Source of the DNA: Flavobacteriales bacterium UBA6057 | Lineage (GTDB): Bacteria; Bacteroidota; Bacteroidia; Flavobacteriales_G; Salibacteraceae | NCBI GenBank assembly: GCA_002428995.1 | Contig: DIYJ01000020.1 | Span: 406,899-470,898, forward strand | Reading direction: 5' to 3' | DNA length: 64,000 nt | In this document: positions 45,485 to 52,118 of the stretch, piece by piece | Numbering within the stretch: the stretch's first letter is position 1 | Layout of the letters: every line of letters begins with the position of its first letter | Position numbers and translations under genes: made by a program | The notes under the pieces: model-generated | Seen by the model: the letters and a program-made list of their open reading frames with translations, nothing else | Database searches by the model: none | What the model was told of the DNA's origin: nothing

Positions 45485-45724
45485 ATGTTTGTGTATTTGC
45501 TCAAGAGCAAGGTTGATGGCTCCCAATACGTTGGAATGACCAGCAATCTTGAACAAAGGCTAGCAGAACACAATCGAGGATCAGTGAAGTCCACCAAGGC
45601 AAAAATTCCGTGGCAGGTACTTTACTATGAAGAAGCTGAGAATCGAATTCTGGCGCGTGTGAGGGAAAAACACCTGAAAAGCGCGGCCGGGAGACGGTTC
45701 AGAAAGAAACTTTTGGGGATGTAG
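45485..45724 (+). CDS. GIY-YIG nuclease family protein inserted at tRNA-Ala
   Basis: 79 residues from the ATG at 45485 (a TTG immediately before it is in frame). GIY-YIG core: VYLLKSKVDGSQYVG at residues 3-17, where VYL and YVG stand for GIY and YIG. The catalytic Arg is in LEQRLAEHNRGS and the metal-binding Glu in VREKHLKSAAGRRF, so the catalytic residues look intact. It is a single-domain protein of the UvrC-N-terminal-like class common in Bacteroidota. The last codons GGG ATG TAG lie inside the tRNA-Ala at 45715. The gene lies between the two tRNA 5' copies. Whether it cuts DNA at the tRNA is inference. Confidence 0.85.
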   Translation: MFVYLLKSKVDGSQYVGMTSNLEQRLAEHNRGSVKSTKAKIPWQVLYYEEAENRILARVREKHLKSAAGRRFRKKLLGM

Positions 45725-45788
45725 CTCAGCTGGCTAGAGCGCTTGACTGGCAGTCAAGAGGTCGTGGGTTCGACTCCCATCTTCTCCA
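45715..45788 (+). tRNA. tRNA-Ala (anticodon GGC)
   Basis: The cloverleaf is complete: acceptor GGGGATG / CTTCTCC, D-arm with GCTC...GAGC, anticodon stem CTTGA/TCAAG with loop CTGGCAG (anticodon GGC at 45749-45751), T-arm GTGGG TTCGACT CCCAT, discriminator A. The G3-U70 wobble pair, the main alanine identity element, is present. Base pair 6-67 is a U-U mismatch. CCA is not encoded. Its first ten bases contain the stop codon of the GIY-YIG gene. Confidence 0.93.
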
Positions 45789-45829
45789 CCTACGCTCACC
45801 GAAGCCGCGCAGAATGCGTGGCGTAGGTG
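45787..45829. repeat. Inverted repeat directly after tRNA-Ala
   Basis: CACCTACGC (45787-45795) pairs with GCGTAGGTG (45821-45829) across a 25-base loop that itself holds a GC-rich mini-palindrome. It begins at the very 3' end of the tRNA. It may be part of the same invading element as the GIY-YIG gene or a processing structure. Confidence 0.5.
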
Positions 45830-45896
45830 AGCTTCGCATTTTGTAACACTTCATTTCCTCCAGAATCAAGCCATACACCGGGCTTCGCTGAGCTTC

Positions 45897-45917
45897 GGTG
45901 GAGGAACTCCACCTTTT
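45897..45917 (+). terminator. Probable terminator of the tRNA transcript
   Basis: GGTGGAG, loop GAA, CTCCACC (45897-45913), directly followed by TTTT. It lies 109 bases after the tRNA on the same strand. Confidence 0.5.
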
Positions 45918-45948
45918 GGGAACCTTTCTATCGAGCATCTTTGTCTAC

Positions 45949-46200
45949 ATGACCTAGACCGTCTACATCCTAAAATGCTGCGACAACTCTCACTATGTTG
46001 GTTGCACAAGCAACCTGGATGATCGACTGATTCGACATGGTAGCGGTGAGGTGCGCTATACTTCTACCCGACTACCGGTCACCCTTTCCACGCACATCGT
46101 TTTTCAGGACAAATACAAGGCCTACGCATTCGAAAAATACCTCAAATCGGGTTCCGGGCGAGCTTTCATGTACAAACGATTAGTCGATCAAGACCGATAA
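45949..46200 (+). pseudogene. GIY-YIG nuclease pseudogene (nonsense at codon 3)
   Basis: The frame ATG (45949), ACC, TAG (45955-45957), then an uninterrupted 80-codon GIY-YIG domain ending at the TAA 46198-46200. The domain reads TVYILKCCDNSHYVGCTSNL, then DDRLIRHGSGEVRYTS and YAFEKYLKSGSGRAFMYKRL. VYIL and YVG represent the family name motifs and the Arg and Glu positions are kept. No ATG, GTG or TTG follows the TAG before the catalytic motif, so a functional start is not available. It belongs to a different branch (FEKYLKSGSGRAF type) from the intact copy at 45485. Confidence 0.75.
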
Positions 46201-46289
46201 TTGGTGTCAAATCCTTTGTCAAGAGCTCGCCCCCTCCCTCAACAGTTCTAGTACGAAGGACAATTGCCGCCTGTACCATCTAACACACT

Positions 46290-46309
46290 CCCCGCACTCG
46301 CGGGGTTTT
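46290..46309 (+). terminator. Rho-independent terminator
   Basis: CCCCGC (46290-46295), loop ACTC, GCGGGG (46300-46305), then TTTT. An outer AACACA/TGTGTT arm can extend the stem. It is the strongest terminator in this stretch. The nearest upstream gene is the GIY-YIG pseudogene, so it may be left from a lost RNA gene. Confidence 0.7.
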
Positions 46310-46482
46310 GTGTTTATAGGCTCCTGATTTTTGGGGACTTATTTTACGAAGAAGCAACATCAAGGGCCTGAAGCTTCTTGAGATGTTTAAATATAACACC
46401 ATTGGCATGCCAAAAAAGGTCATTCGCTAATTTGCCGTGTTCTCTCTGGGTAGGATGTTATTTCTTGGCTCTTTTATTGACC

Positions 46483-47973
46483 ATGATCCGATTCCGAACC
46501 TTTCTGATCTTACTCCTATTACAAGTTGTCATCCTTTGGCAGTGTAAGCACGATCCATTTGAATTGGAAGAACAGATTCAACCCACAGACACTACAGATA
46601 CTGCTACGGACACTACAGACACCGTTATCCCGCAAGACACCACAACCACGGATAGCATCGAAATTCCGGGTCCGCCTGCTGGCACCAAGTTCATCCCCTC
46701 ATCCCCACAGCGCCCGGGCAACGCAAGTGATGGTCGTGATTACCTCGTAACAGGCGATTATGTGAGCAGTGGTATTCCCTATAACATCTTCACGCTGGTC
46801 AATGGAACCGATCCATCAAACCAGCTGAACAGGTCAGGTGATAACAGCAATATCTCCTACAGCTTCACTGCTGTTGACGCACCAAACGGAGTTCGCGTAG
46901 TGGCAGCAAACTGCTTGCAGTGCCACGCACAGGAGCTCAATGGAGAATTAATCATGGGGTTAGGGAACAGTCTTGCAGATTTTACCACTGATCAGAGCAG
47001 CGGTATTTCGTTGCTGGATCTTGCTGTGACCAGCACCTATGGCAATCCTTCGCCTGAATGGACAGCCTATCAGCCCTTTCGACAAGCCGTGACTGCTACT
47101 GGCCCGTACATCGTTTCGGAAAAGATCGGAGCAAATCCGGCAGATAAACTAGCCACTGTTTTGGCTGCTTACCGCGATGGGGAAAGCCTTGAATGGCAGC
47201 AACAAACCAATTGGCCACTGGAGACTTCAGTCATACCGTCCGATGTGCCTGCATGGTGGTTACTGAAGAAGAAGAACGCGATGTTTGCCACCGCATCTGG
47301 CAAGGGGGATTTTGCACGCATCATGATGGCTTCCGGACTCCTCACATTGGAAGACAAAACCCAGGCGGAATCCATTGACAGCCATTTTGACGATGTACTT
47401 GCCTACCTGCTTTCGTTGACGGCCCCTGCCTACTCTGGCAACATCAATACGACAATGGCAGGAAGAGGCGAAAAAGTGTTTAAAGCCAATTGCGCATCGT
47501 GTCATGGTTATGAAGAATACTATCCAAACCTGCTGGTAGACCTCGATGTTGTGGGTACAGACCCGGCATTGGCTGAAGTACAACAGTCTAACGCGCAGTT
47601 TACCAATTGGTACAACAACAGTTGGTTTGCCAGCGCACCCAATGCTGCTCTGATGGATCCCGAATATGGATACCTCGCCCCACCGCTGGACGGAGTATGG
47701 GCCACTGCACCGTACCTGCACAACGCTTCCGTACCCAACCTGGAAACGCTGCTCAACAGCAGCGCAAGACCCACTTACTGGACACGAAGCGGTTCAAGCA
47801 GCGATTACGACATGGAAGCTGTAGGGTGGAGCTACACCGAATCCACTTCCCCAGGTGGCAAATGGACCTTTGACACCACCCTGCCAGGCTATGGCAATCA
47901 AGGGCACACTTTTGGGGATGCATTATCAGATGAAGAGCGAACAGCGCTGATTGAATACTTAAAGACACTTTAG
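46483..47973 (+). CDS. Diheme cytochrome c, probable lipoprotein
   Basis: 496 residues from the ATG at 46483 (MIRFRTFLILLLLQVVILWQ, then C). The cysteine after the hydrophobic segment suggests a lipoprotein, although WQC is not a canonical lipobox. A Thr/Asp-rich linker (TDTTDTATDTTD) follows. Two c-type heme sites are seen: CLQCH near residue 145 and CASCHG near 335, plus APYLHNASVPNLETLL near 410, a signature of diheme cytochrome/peroxidase-like proteins that supplies a distal Met/His region. Probably an outer-membrane or periplasmic electron carrier or oxidoreductase; the substrate is unknown. The upstream TTG-initiated extension is rejected because it would put 35 residues before the signal sequence. 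Confidence 0.82.
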   Translation: MIRFRTFLILLLLQVVILWQCKHDPFELEEQIQPTDTTDTATDTTDTVIPQDTTTTDSIEIPGPPAGTKFIPSSPQRPGNASDGRDYLVTGDYVSSGIPYNIFTLVNGTDPSNQLNRSGDNSNISYSFTAVDAPNGVRVVAANCLQCHAQELNGELIMGLGNSLADFTTDQSSGISLLDLAVTSTYGNPSPEWTAYQPFRQAVTATGPYIVSEKIGANPADKLATVLAAYRDGESLEWQQQTNWPLETSVIPSDVPAWWLLKKKNAMFATASGKGDFARIMMASGLLTLEDKTQAESIDSHFDDVLAYLLSLTAPAYSGNINTTMAGRGEKVFKANCASCHGYEEYYPNLLVDLDVVGTDPALAEVQQSNAQFTNWYNNSWFASAPNAALMDPEYGYLAPPLDGVWATAPYLHNASVPNLETLLNSSARPTYWTRSGSSSDYDMEAVGWSYTESTSPGGKWTFDTTLPGYGNQGHTFGDALSDEERTALIEYLKTL

Positions 47974-48048
47974 TGACCGTTGGGCCCAGCAAACCATAAC
48001 AATGAGGGACCTTGTTAAAAGGCATTGATTGCATCGAGCTTATTCCAG

Positions 48049-48165
48049 ACTTCTATTCCCAGTCACTCCTCCCACTGACATCCTTCTTCAGGACAAACAC
48101 AAGCTTGAGAAATGCCCCAAATCCGGCTCAGATGAGCTTTCATGTACAAACGACTGGTTGATTGA
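48049..48165 (+). pseudogene. Decayed 3' relic of a GIY-YIG gene
   Basis: The stretch aligns base by base with 46060-46190 of the GIY-YIG pseudogene. A 20-base identical block GAGCTTTCATGTACAAACGA occurs at 48134-48153 and 46160-46179, and TTCAGGACAAA and TTCTA-type matches surround it. Two deletions of a few bases break the frame. Only the C-terminal half is left. Confidence 0.65.
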
Positions 48166-48183
48166 AGTTAAAGCTCGTGGATG

Positions 48184-48615
48184 TCAGGACTTCTTTCGCT
48201 TCTGCATCCAAAGAATACAATGAGCTACCAAGCAGTAAATCAAGCCAACTGCGCTGTACCAGAACAGGGTTGAAGAAATGGCCCCGGACTCAAAGTAGGC
48301 GCTGAGGGATTCGTACTTCGAAAGGGAGAGCAGCGTGGTTAAAATCCGAAGGAATATGATGACAAGACTAGCCCCGATAACGACTGCCATGCCGTAGGCG
48401 AGATTTTGATACCAGGGAAGCAAGCGTTGAGCGCTGAGCTGAATCCTGACCAGCGCAAAATAGACGGCCACAGCCAGTACTATCAACGAAACAAAGGCCA
48501 GCAAAGACGTTGTATCCGTTGGCAATCCACTGAAATCCATCCATTGGTAGTAGGCCAGATTCAGGGTTCCGGTAAGGGTAGCGATCGCGAGGATGATTTT
48601 GATCGGTCTGGTCAT
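48184..48615 (-). CDS. Four-helix membrane protein of unknown function
   Basis: 143 residues from the ATG at 48615 (MTRPIKIILAIATLTGTLNL). Four hydrophobic helices: 6-25, about 38-58 (LLAFVSLIVLAVAVYFALV), 72-95 (LAYGMAVVIGASLVIIFL) and 112-135. A basic tail (MQKRKKS) ends the protein. The frame is open to 48732, but the upstream 39 residues run over the terminator of the neighbouring gene. The family is not recognised. Confidence 0.6.
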   Translation of the reverse strand: MTRPIKIILAIATLTGTLNLAYYQWMDFSGLPTDTTSLLAFVSLIVLAVAVYFALVRIQLSAQRLLPWYQNLAYGMAVVIGASLVIIFLRILTTLLSLSKYESLSAYFESGAISSTLFWYSAVGLIYCLVAHCILWMQKRKKS

Positions 48616-48671
48616 AGGGAAGCGTTCGTGGATTGTAGACTGGAATCGCTGTAGGGAAGTTGACTTATGGC

Positions 48672-48704
48672 AAAATAAAGAACCCGGAAACACAAGTTCC
48701 CGGG
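48672..48704 (-). terminator. Terminator of the YCF48-like gene
   Basis: On the minus strand: CCCGGGAAC, loop TTGT, GTTTCCGGG (one mismatch), then TTCTTTATTTT. It lies 63 bases after the stop of the T9SS protein at 48768. Confidence 0.65.
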
Positions 48705-48767
48705 GCTCCTCATCGCCTATTCCTCTACTCAAGGCGAACCATTTGTCTTGGCCTAATTGTGATGTAT

Positions 48768-50105
48768 TCAGTTCTTCAGAAGTACCCGATGATCAATGGT
48801 GTGGCCTTGGTTTGTGAGGCGGAGGTGGTAGACTCCGGACGCGGTGGTGGGTAGTGTGATTTCGTTTTTACCTACGCTCGGCTTGGTCTGAAACACGGGC
48901 TTGCCCAATGGGTCATACAACGTCATTTCCAGAGTTTCGACCTCAGCGCCCGCATTGAGCTCGACTACAAAATTCTGCCCCACGATAGGGTTCGGGTATA
49001 CCGAAAAACCAATATCCTCGGCTTGTACGGAAGTGATACCGATCGGCCAATCAATCGGATCTACCGGATCTCCAGAGCCACCATCTCCTCCTCCGGTGCC
49101 GGGTTGTTGCCAGCGCAGGATGATACCATCCTGACCAAGTGCATAGGTCCGGCCATCCTGAACCAAAACCCTGGCGAGGTTCCTGTCGGTTCCGGAATTC
49201 TCAGCGGCCCATGAAGCACCATCATCGGTCGTTTTCAATAGCAAACCACCTGCGCCAACCGCATAGCCGTCCTGCCCATTTTCGAGGTAGATGTCAAACA
49301 GGGCATCGCCTCCCGTGTTGTGCACCTCCGTCCAGTTAACACCTCCATCGGTGCTCTTTTGAATCGAACCAACCGCTGTGATCAAATAACCGGTTGTCAC
49401 ATCCAGCCAAGCCATGCCTCCCAGGTTTTCATCGTTCTCATGGATCAAAATCCAGGTTGCACCTCCATCTGAACTGTAAGACAAATCCTTGCCCAACACG
49501 CTTCCTGAAAAGTAGACGGAACTGAGGCTGTACATCTCCTGATCAAACACAGAAACCTGATCATAAGTGGTGAAAGAGGCTGTATTCTGCGAACGTACAT
49601 TCCAGGTGTCGCCACCGTCCTCTGTGCTGTAGAAAATGGGGTTGAAGAATTGCATGTCACCATACCCAGAGGCATAACCCTGCTGAGCATTCACGAATTG
49701 CACTTCGGTGATCCCACCATGCTGGAAGTCGTCAAAATGATTTTGCCAGGTCAGCCCGCGGTCGGTAGAGCGCATGATGAAACCACCTCCACCAACGCCA
49801 AAGCCACCCATGTAACCCGTGCCATCTTCGTTGAAGTCGATGGTCTTGAAGAAACGACCGTCCAGGTATTCTTCGGCCCAGGTTTCACCATCATCGGTAG
49901 AGGTAAGAATTACTGATTTGAAGATGTTGGCCACTCCATCAGACTTGTATCCGACTGCGATGAGTGTGTCTCCAAAAGCATGCAGATCGAGCAAGTCATA
50001 CTCTGGTAGATCTGGTGCGTGAACCTGAGCCCATTCATAAGGCTGAGCGAAAAGTACTGCATGTGAAAGCGTTAGAATAGTTGCGAATAGAATTGTTGTT
50101 TTCAT
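48768..50105 (-). CDS. Secreted YCF48/BNR-type beta-propeller protein with T9SS sorting domain
   Basis: 445 residues from the ATG at 50105 (MKTTILFATILTLSHAVLFA, then Q: signal peptide). The mature part repeats a propeller motif: STDDGETWAEEYL, STDRGLTWQNHFDD, STEDGGDTWNVRSQ, SSDGGATWILIHEN, STDGGVNWTEVHN and TTDDGASWAAENSG, each a BNR/YCF48-like S-x-D-x-G-x-x-W. A Gly/Asp-rich linker (GTGGGDGGSGDPVDPIDWPI) leads to a T9SS sorting domain (FSVYPNPIVGQNFVVEL, GVYHLRLTNQG). Exported to the cell surface or medium. Ligand unknown. Confidence 0.88.
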   Translation of the reverse strand: MKTTILFATILTLSHAVLFAQPYEWAQVHAPDLPEYDLLDLHAFGDTLIAVGYKSDGVANIFKSVILTSTDDGETWAEEYLDGRFFKTIDFNEDGTGYMGGFGVGGGGFIMRSTDRGLTWQNHFDDFQHGGITEVQFVNAQQGYASGYGDMQFFNPIFYSTEDGGDTWNVRSQNTASFTTYDQVSVFDQEMYSLSSVYFSGSVLGKDLSYSSDGGATWILIHENDENLGGMAWLDVTTGYLITAVGSIQKSTDGGVNWTEVHNTGGDALFDIYLENGQDGYAVGAGGLLLKTTDDGASWAAENSGTDRNLARVLVQDGRTYALGQDGIILRWQQPGTGGGDGGSGDPVDPIDWPIGITSVQAEDIGFSVYPNPIVGQNFVVELNAGAEVETLEMTLYDPLGKPVFQTKPSVGKNEITLPTTASGVYHLRLTNQGHTIDHRVLLKN

Positions 50106-50266
50106 CGTGATAGTGGTGTTATTGTTTGCAATGCACAAGTGTGAACTCTGCCCTGACCGACCAACTCATTGTCGAGCCGATGCGATGGACAAATCACGAT
50201 GAAGCAGACCCCCGGGGAGCGGGTTCAGATGTCTGGAAAGGGGGTTGAAAAAGGGGTTGAAAAGAC

Positions 50267-50674
50267 TTAACCCTTTGAATACTTGAGGATTAATTCCTGC
50301 CGATTAGAGACCTCTAATTTGCGATAGATGCGGTTGATGTGACTTTTGAGGGTACTTTTTTCAATGAAAAGGGATTCTTGAATCTCCTTATTGGTCATTC
50401 CCTGAAGGATGGAGTTCATGACTTCTACCTCGCGCTCACTCAAGCCACCGTTGCTCATCCTGGCTGATTGAAACTCTGACCGAAGAAATCGATAGAGCCC
50501 AACAGCGATTGCTGCTGCCAGCACCGCCTGAATGGTCAAGCCAATCGAAATAGACATTTCACCGGTCACCAACTGCTGCTCAACAATCCAGGACGGGAGA
50601 TCGATGAGCGCCACCACGAGAATGGCGAAGCCCAAAACCTTGAAGACATGCTTAGAGGAGATCGTGCGTAGCAT
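50267..50674 (-). CDS. Membrane-anchored LuxR-type HTH regulator
   Basis: 135 residues from the ATG at 50674. Two N-terminal membrane helices (VFKVLGFAILVVALIDLPSW and ISIGLTIQAVLAAAIAVGLY) are followed directly by a LuxR/GerE helix-turn-helix: LSEREVEVMNSILQGMTNKE, then IQESLFIEKSTLKSHINRIY with RKLEVSNRQELI. No receiver or autoinducer domain is present. A signal sensed in or at the membrane is likely. It precedes the YCF48-like gene on the same strand by 161 bases and may control it (inference). Confidence 0.82.
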   Translation of the reverse strand: MLRTISSKHVFKVLGFAILVVALIDLPSWIVEQQLVTGEMSISIGLTIQAVLAAAIAVGLYRFLRSEFQSARMSNGGLSEREVEVMNSILQGMTNKEIQESLFIEKSTLKSHINRIYRKLEVSNRQELILKYSKG

Positions 50675-50899
50675 CTCCTCAAGGACGCAAGTTGAGAGAA
50701 GTGGTTCCCAGAAGAAGCATGAAACAGCCACTGATATTGACAAATGTGTTGCCGGAACCCAAGCGATGATACGCTCAGAGAAAAAACAACCACGCTCGCA
50801 GAGAAAGCACTTATTCTTTCATCGTTAGCAAGGCGCAGAAATTTACTTTCAAGAATGCGGAAGCCGAAAAGCATTTAGAGTAGGCGTTTTAATCCCTTT

Positions 50900-51343
50900 A
50901 TGAAAATGAAAAAGAGAGCATTTGATTTTGCCACCATTGGGTTATTAAGTCTCGGTGTCCTTTTTATGGTATCATGTTCGAAAGAGCCTGTGGAGCCGAC
51001 ACCCGGTTCTCCTCAGAATGTTGAACCAGAATACCTGGTAGCGCCAGTGGCCACCTTTGACCTTTCACTGAGCCTGGCAGAGAAAACAGCCATCATCGTG
51101 CCGCTGATGAACGACCTCGATGATGACACCGATATTCTAATGACCCCTAATCTGAGCACAGGAGACGTCATTGTCACCCATGTTCCGAGACCCGGTTGGA
51201 GTTTATCCATTCAGTGTGCGGCAAGCATAGCCGATGACTGTCACCACATCGCAGATGTTCTTCTGAACATCGGCTGCTCTGTATCCGGCCATATGGGGCC
51301 TGACGGTTCTGTGTATTACGATGCAACTAATTGTCCACAGTGA
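50900..51343 (+). CDS. Small lipoprotein of unknown function
   Basis: 147 residues (the second Met at 50906 is an alternative start). The signal peptide RAFDFATIGLLSLGVLFMVSC has a canonical lipobox with Cys at residue 26. The mature part has an acidic Pro-rich start (SKEPVEPTPGSPQNVEPEYL) and a cysteine-containing C-terminal half (IQCAASIADDC, NIGCSVSGHM, TNCPQ). No family is recognised. A strong terminator lies 50 bases downstream. Confidence 0.7.
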   Translation: MKMKKRAFDFATIGLLSLGVLFMVSCSKEPVEPTPGSPQNVEPEYLVAPVATFDLSLSLAEKTAIIVPLMNDLDDDTDILMTPNLSTGDVIVTHVPRPGWSLSIQCAASIADDCHHIADVLLNIGCSVSGHMGPDGSVYYDATNCPQ

Positions 51344-51377
51344 TTTTGCTCGGCAGGTAAGCTGCGGATAAACTCGA

Positions 51378-51617
51378 CTACTTCACGTAACGGAAAAGCC
51401 GGCTCTGATTCACAGAGTCGGCTTTTTTAATCATCCATTTATGAAACTGCAACGATCTATCCGTAGAATAAAGGGTGATGAACAAATCCTCACCTTCGGC
51501 CCCTGAGTTCAGGTCTTTGTCTGACTTCACCCAGCCCTTGATGCACGTATCGCGACCGATGATAATATCAACCATGTAAACCGGACTTCCCAAACTGGGA
51601 TCTGTGGTATAGAACAT
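51378..51617 (-). CDS. Doubtful small ORF overlapping a terminator
   Basis: 79 residues, MFYTTDPSLGSPVYMVDIII at the start. Its last 17 codons run through the hairpin at 51393-51428, which looks like a terminator, so the gene may not be real or may be a fragment of a longer protein. No membrane or motif features. Reported for completeness. Confidence 0.25.
   Translation of the reverse strand: MFYTTDPSLGSPVYMVDIIIGRDTCIKGWVKSDKDLNSGAEGEDLFITLYSTDRSLQFHKWMIKKADSVNQSRLFRYVK
51393..51428 (+). terminator. Rho-independent terminator, probably bidirectional
   Basis: AAAAGCCGGCTCTG, loop ATTCA, CAGAGTCGGCTTTTTT. The 11-bp stem has one G-T pair and is flanked by A-rich and T-rich arms. It ends transcription of the small lipoprotein gene 50 bases upstream. 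Confidence 0.75.
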
Positions 51618-51692
51618 GAAAATATCATCTCTCGGGGGTAGGGTCTTTTTGTGGCAACCGGTTTACTCATCAAACAACAAAAACACGATGCC

Positions 51693-51866
51693 ATGAAAAA
51701 CCAATTTCAGCCCGCTGCCCCCATGCCATTGCAAGTCGCAGCATCAAACATGATTCAACAATGCTCCAATCGCTGGGAGAGGGCCAATGCCACTCAAAAA
51801 CTCAGCATTCGAGTCGCACTATACTTCTTGATCGCTTTCACCCTTGCCGCGCCTTTGGCGGGGTGA
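51693..51866 (+). CDS. Doubtful small membrane ORF
   Basis: 57 residues from the ATG at 51693 (MKNQFQPAAPMPLQVAASNM). A hydrophobic segment (IRVALYFLIAFTLAAPLAG) closes the protein. A GTG at 51651 would lengthen it. It ends at the left border of the repeat at 51861. The family is unknown and it may be spurious. Confidence 0.3.
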   Translation: MKNQFQPAAPMPLQVAASNMIQQCSNRWERANATQKLSIRVALYFLIAFTLAAPLAG

Positions 51867-51960
51867 GTTGGAGATCAAAGTTCAAGGATCAAGGATCAAG
51901 GATCAAAGGTCAGTTCAAAGTCAAAACCGTCTCAGGCTTTGATCCTTGATCTTACCTACT
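51861..51960. repeat. Dispersed 100-bp repeat, copy 1
   Basis: Same orientation and about 100 bases long as at 54037-54136. A 40-base core (51893-51932) is identical in both. It contains tandem GGATCAA units (three here, two in the other copy) and a distal complementary CTTTGATCCTTGATCTT arm, so it can fold into a long hairpin. Confidence 0.75.
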
Positions 51961-52065
51961 CAGCGCTGACGAGGGAATAACTGTTCAGCGTGTTTCACTC
52001 CAGTGAAATCTCTTTTAAGGTCTCCCAGCAACCATTACATCAAGACAAACAGCGCAACAGTAAAA

Positions 52066-52094
52066 GAAAAGCCAGTGCCTAAGCACTGGCTTCT
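52066..52094 (-). terminator. Terminator of the T9SS cassette
   Basis: GCCAGTGC (52071-52078), loop CTTA-type four bases, GCACTGGC (52083-52090), with a T-rich arm (TTTTCTTTT) on the minus strand. It lies 29 bases after the stop at 52119. Confidence 0.7.
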
Positions 52095-52118
52095 CATCCA
52101 TTTAAAGGATCGGGACAC

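Noticed and set aside
48601..48854. Small plus-strand frames over 48593-48854
   Set aside because: They overlap the terminator and the ends of two minus-strand genes and lack conserved features.
51881..51906. GGATCAA tandem units as an origin iteron
   Set aside because: Only two or three units, no replication gene nearby, and the same sequence occurs again 2.2 kb away as part of a longer repeat.
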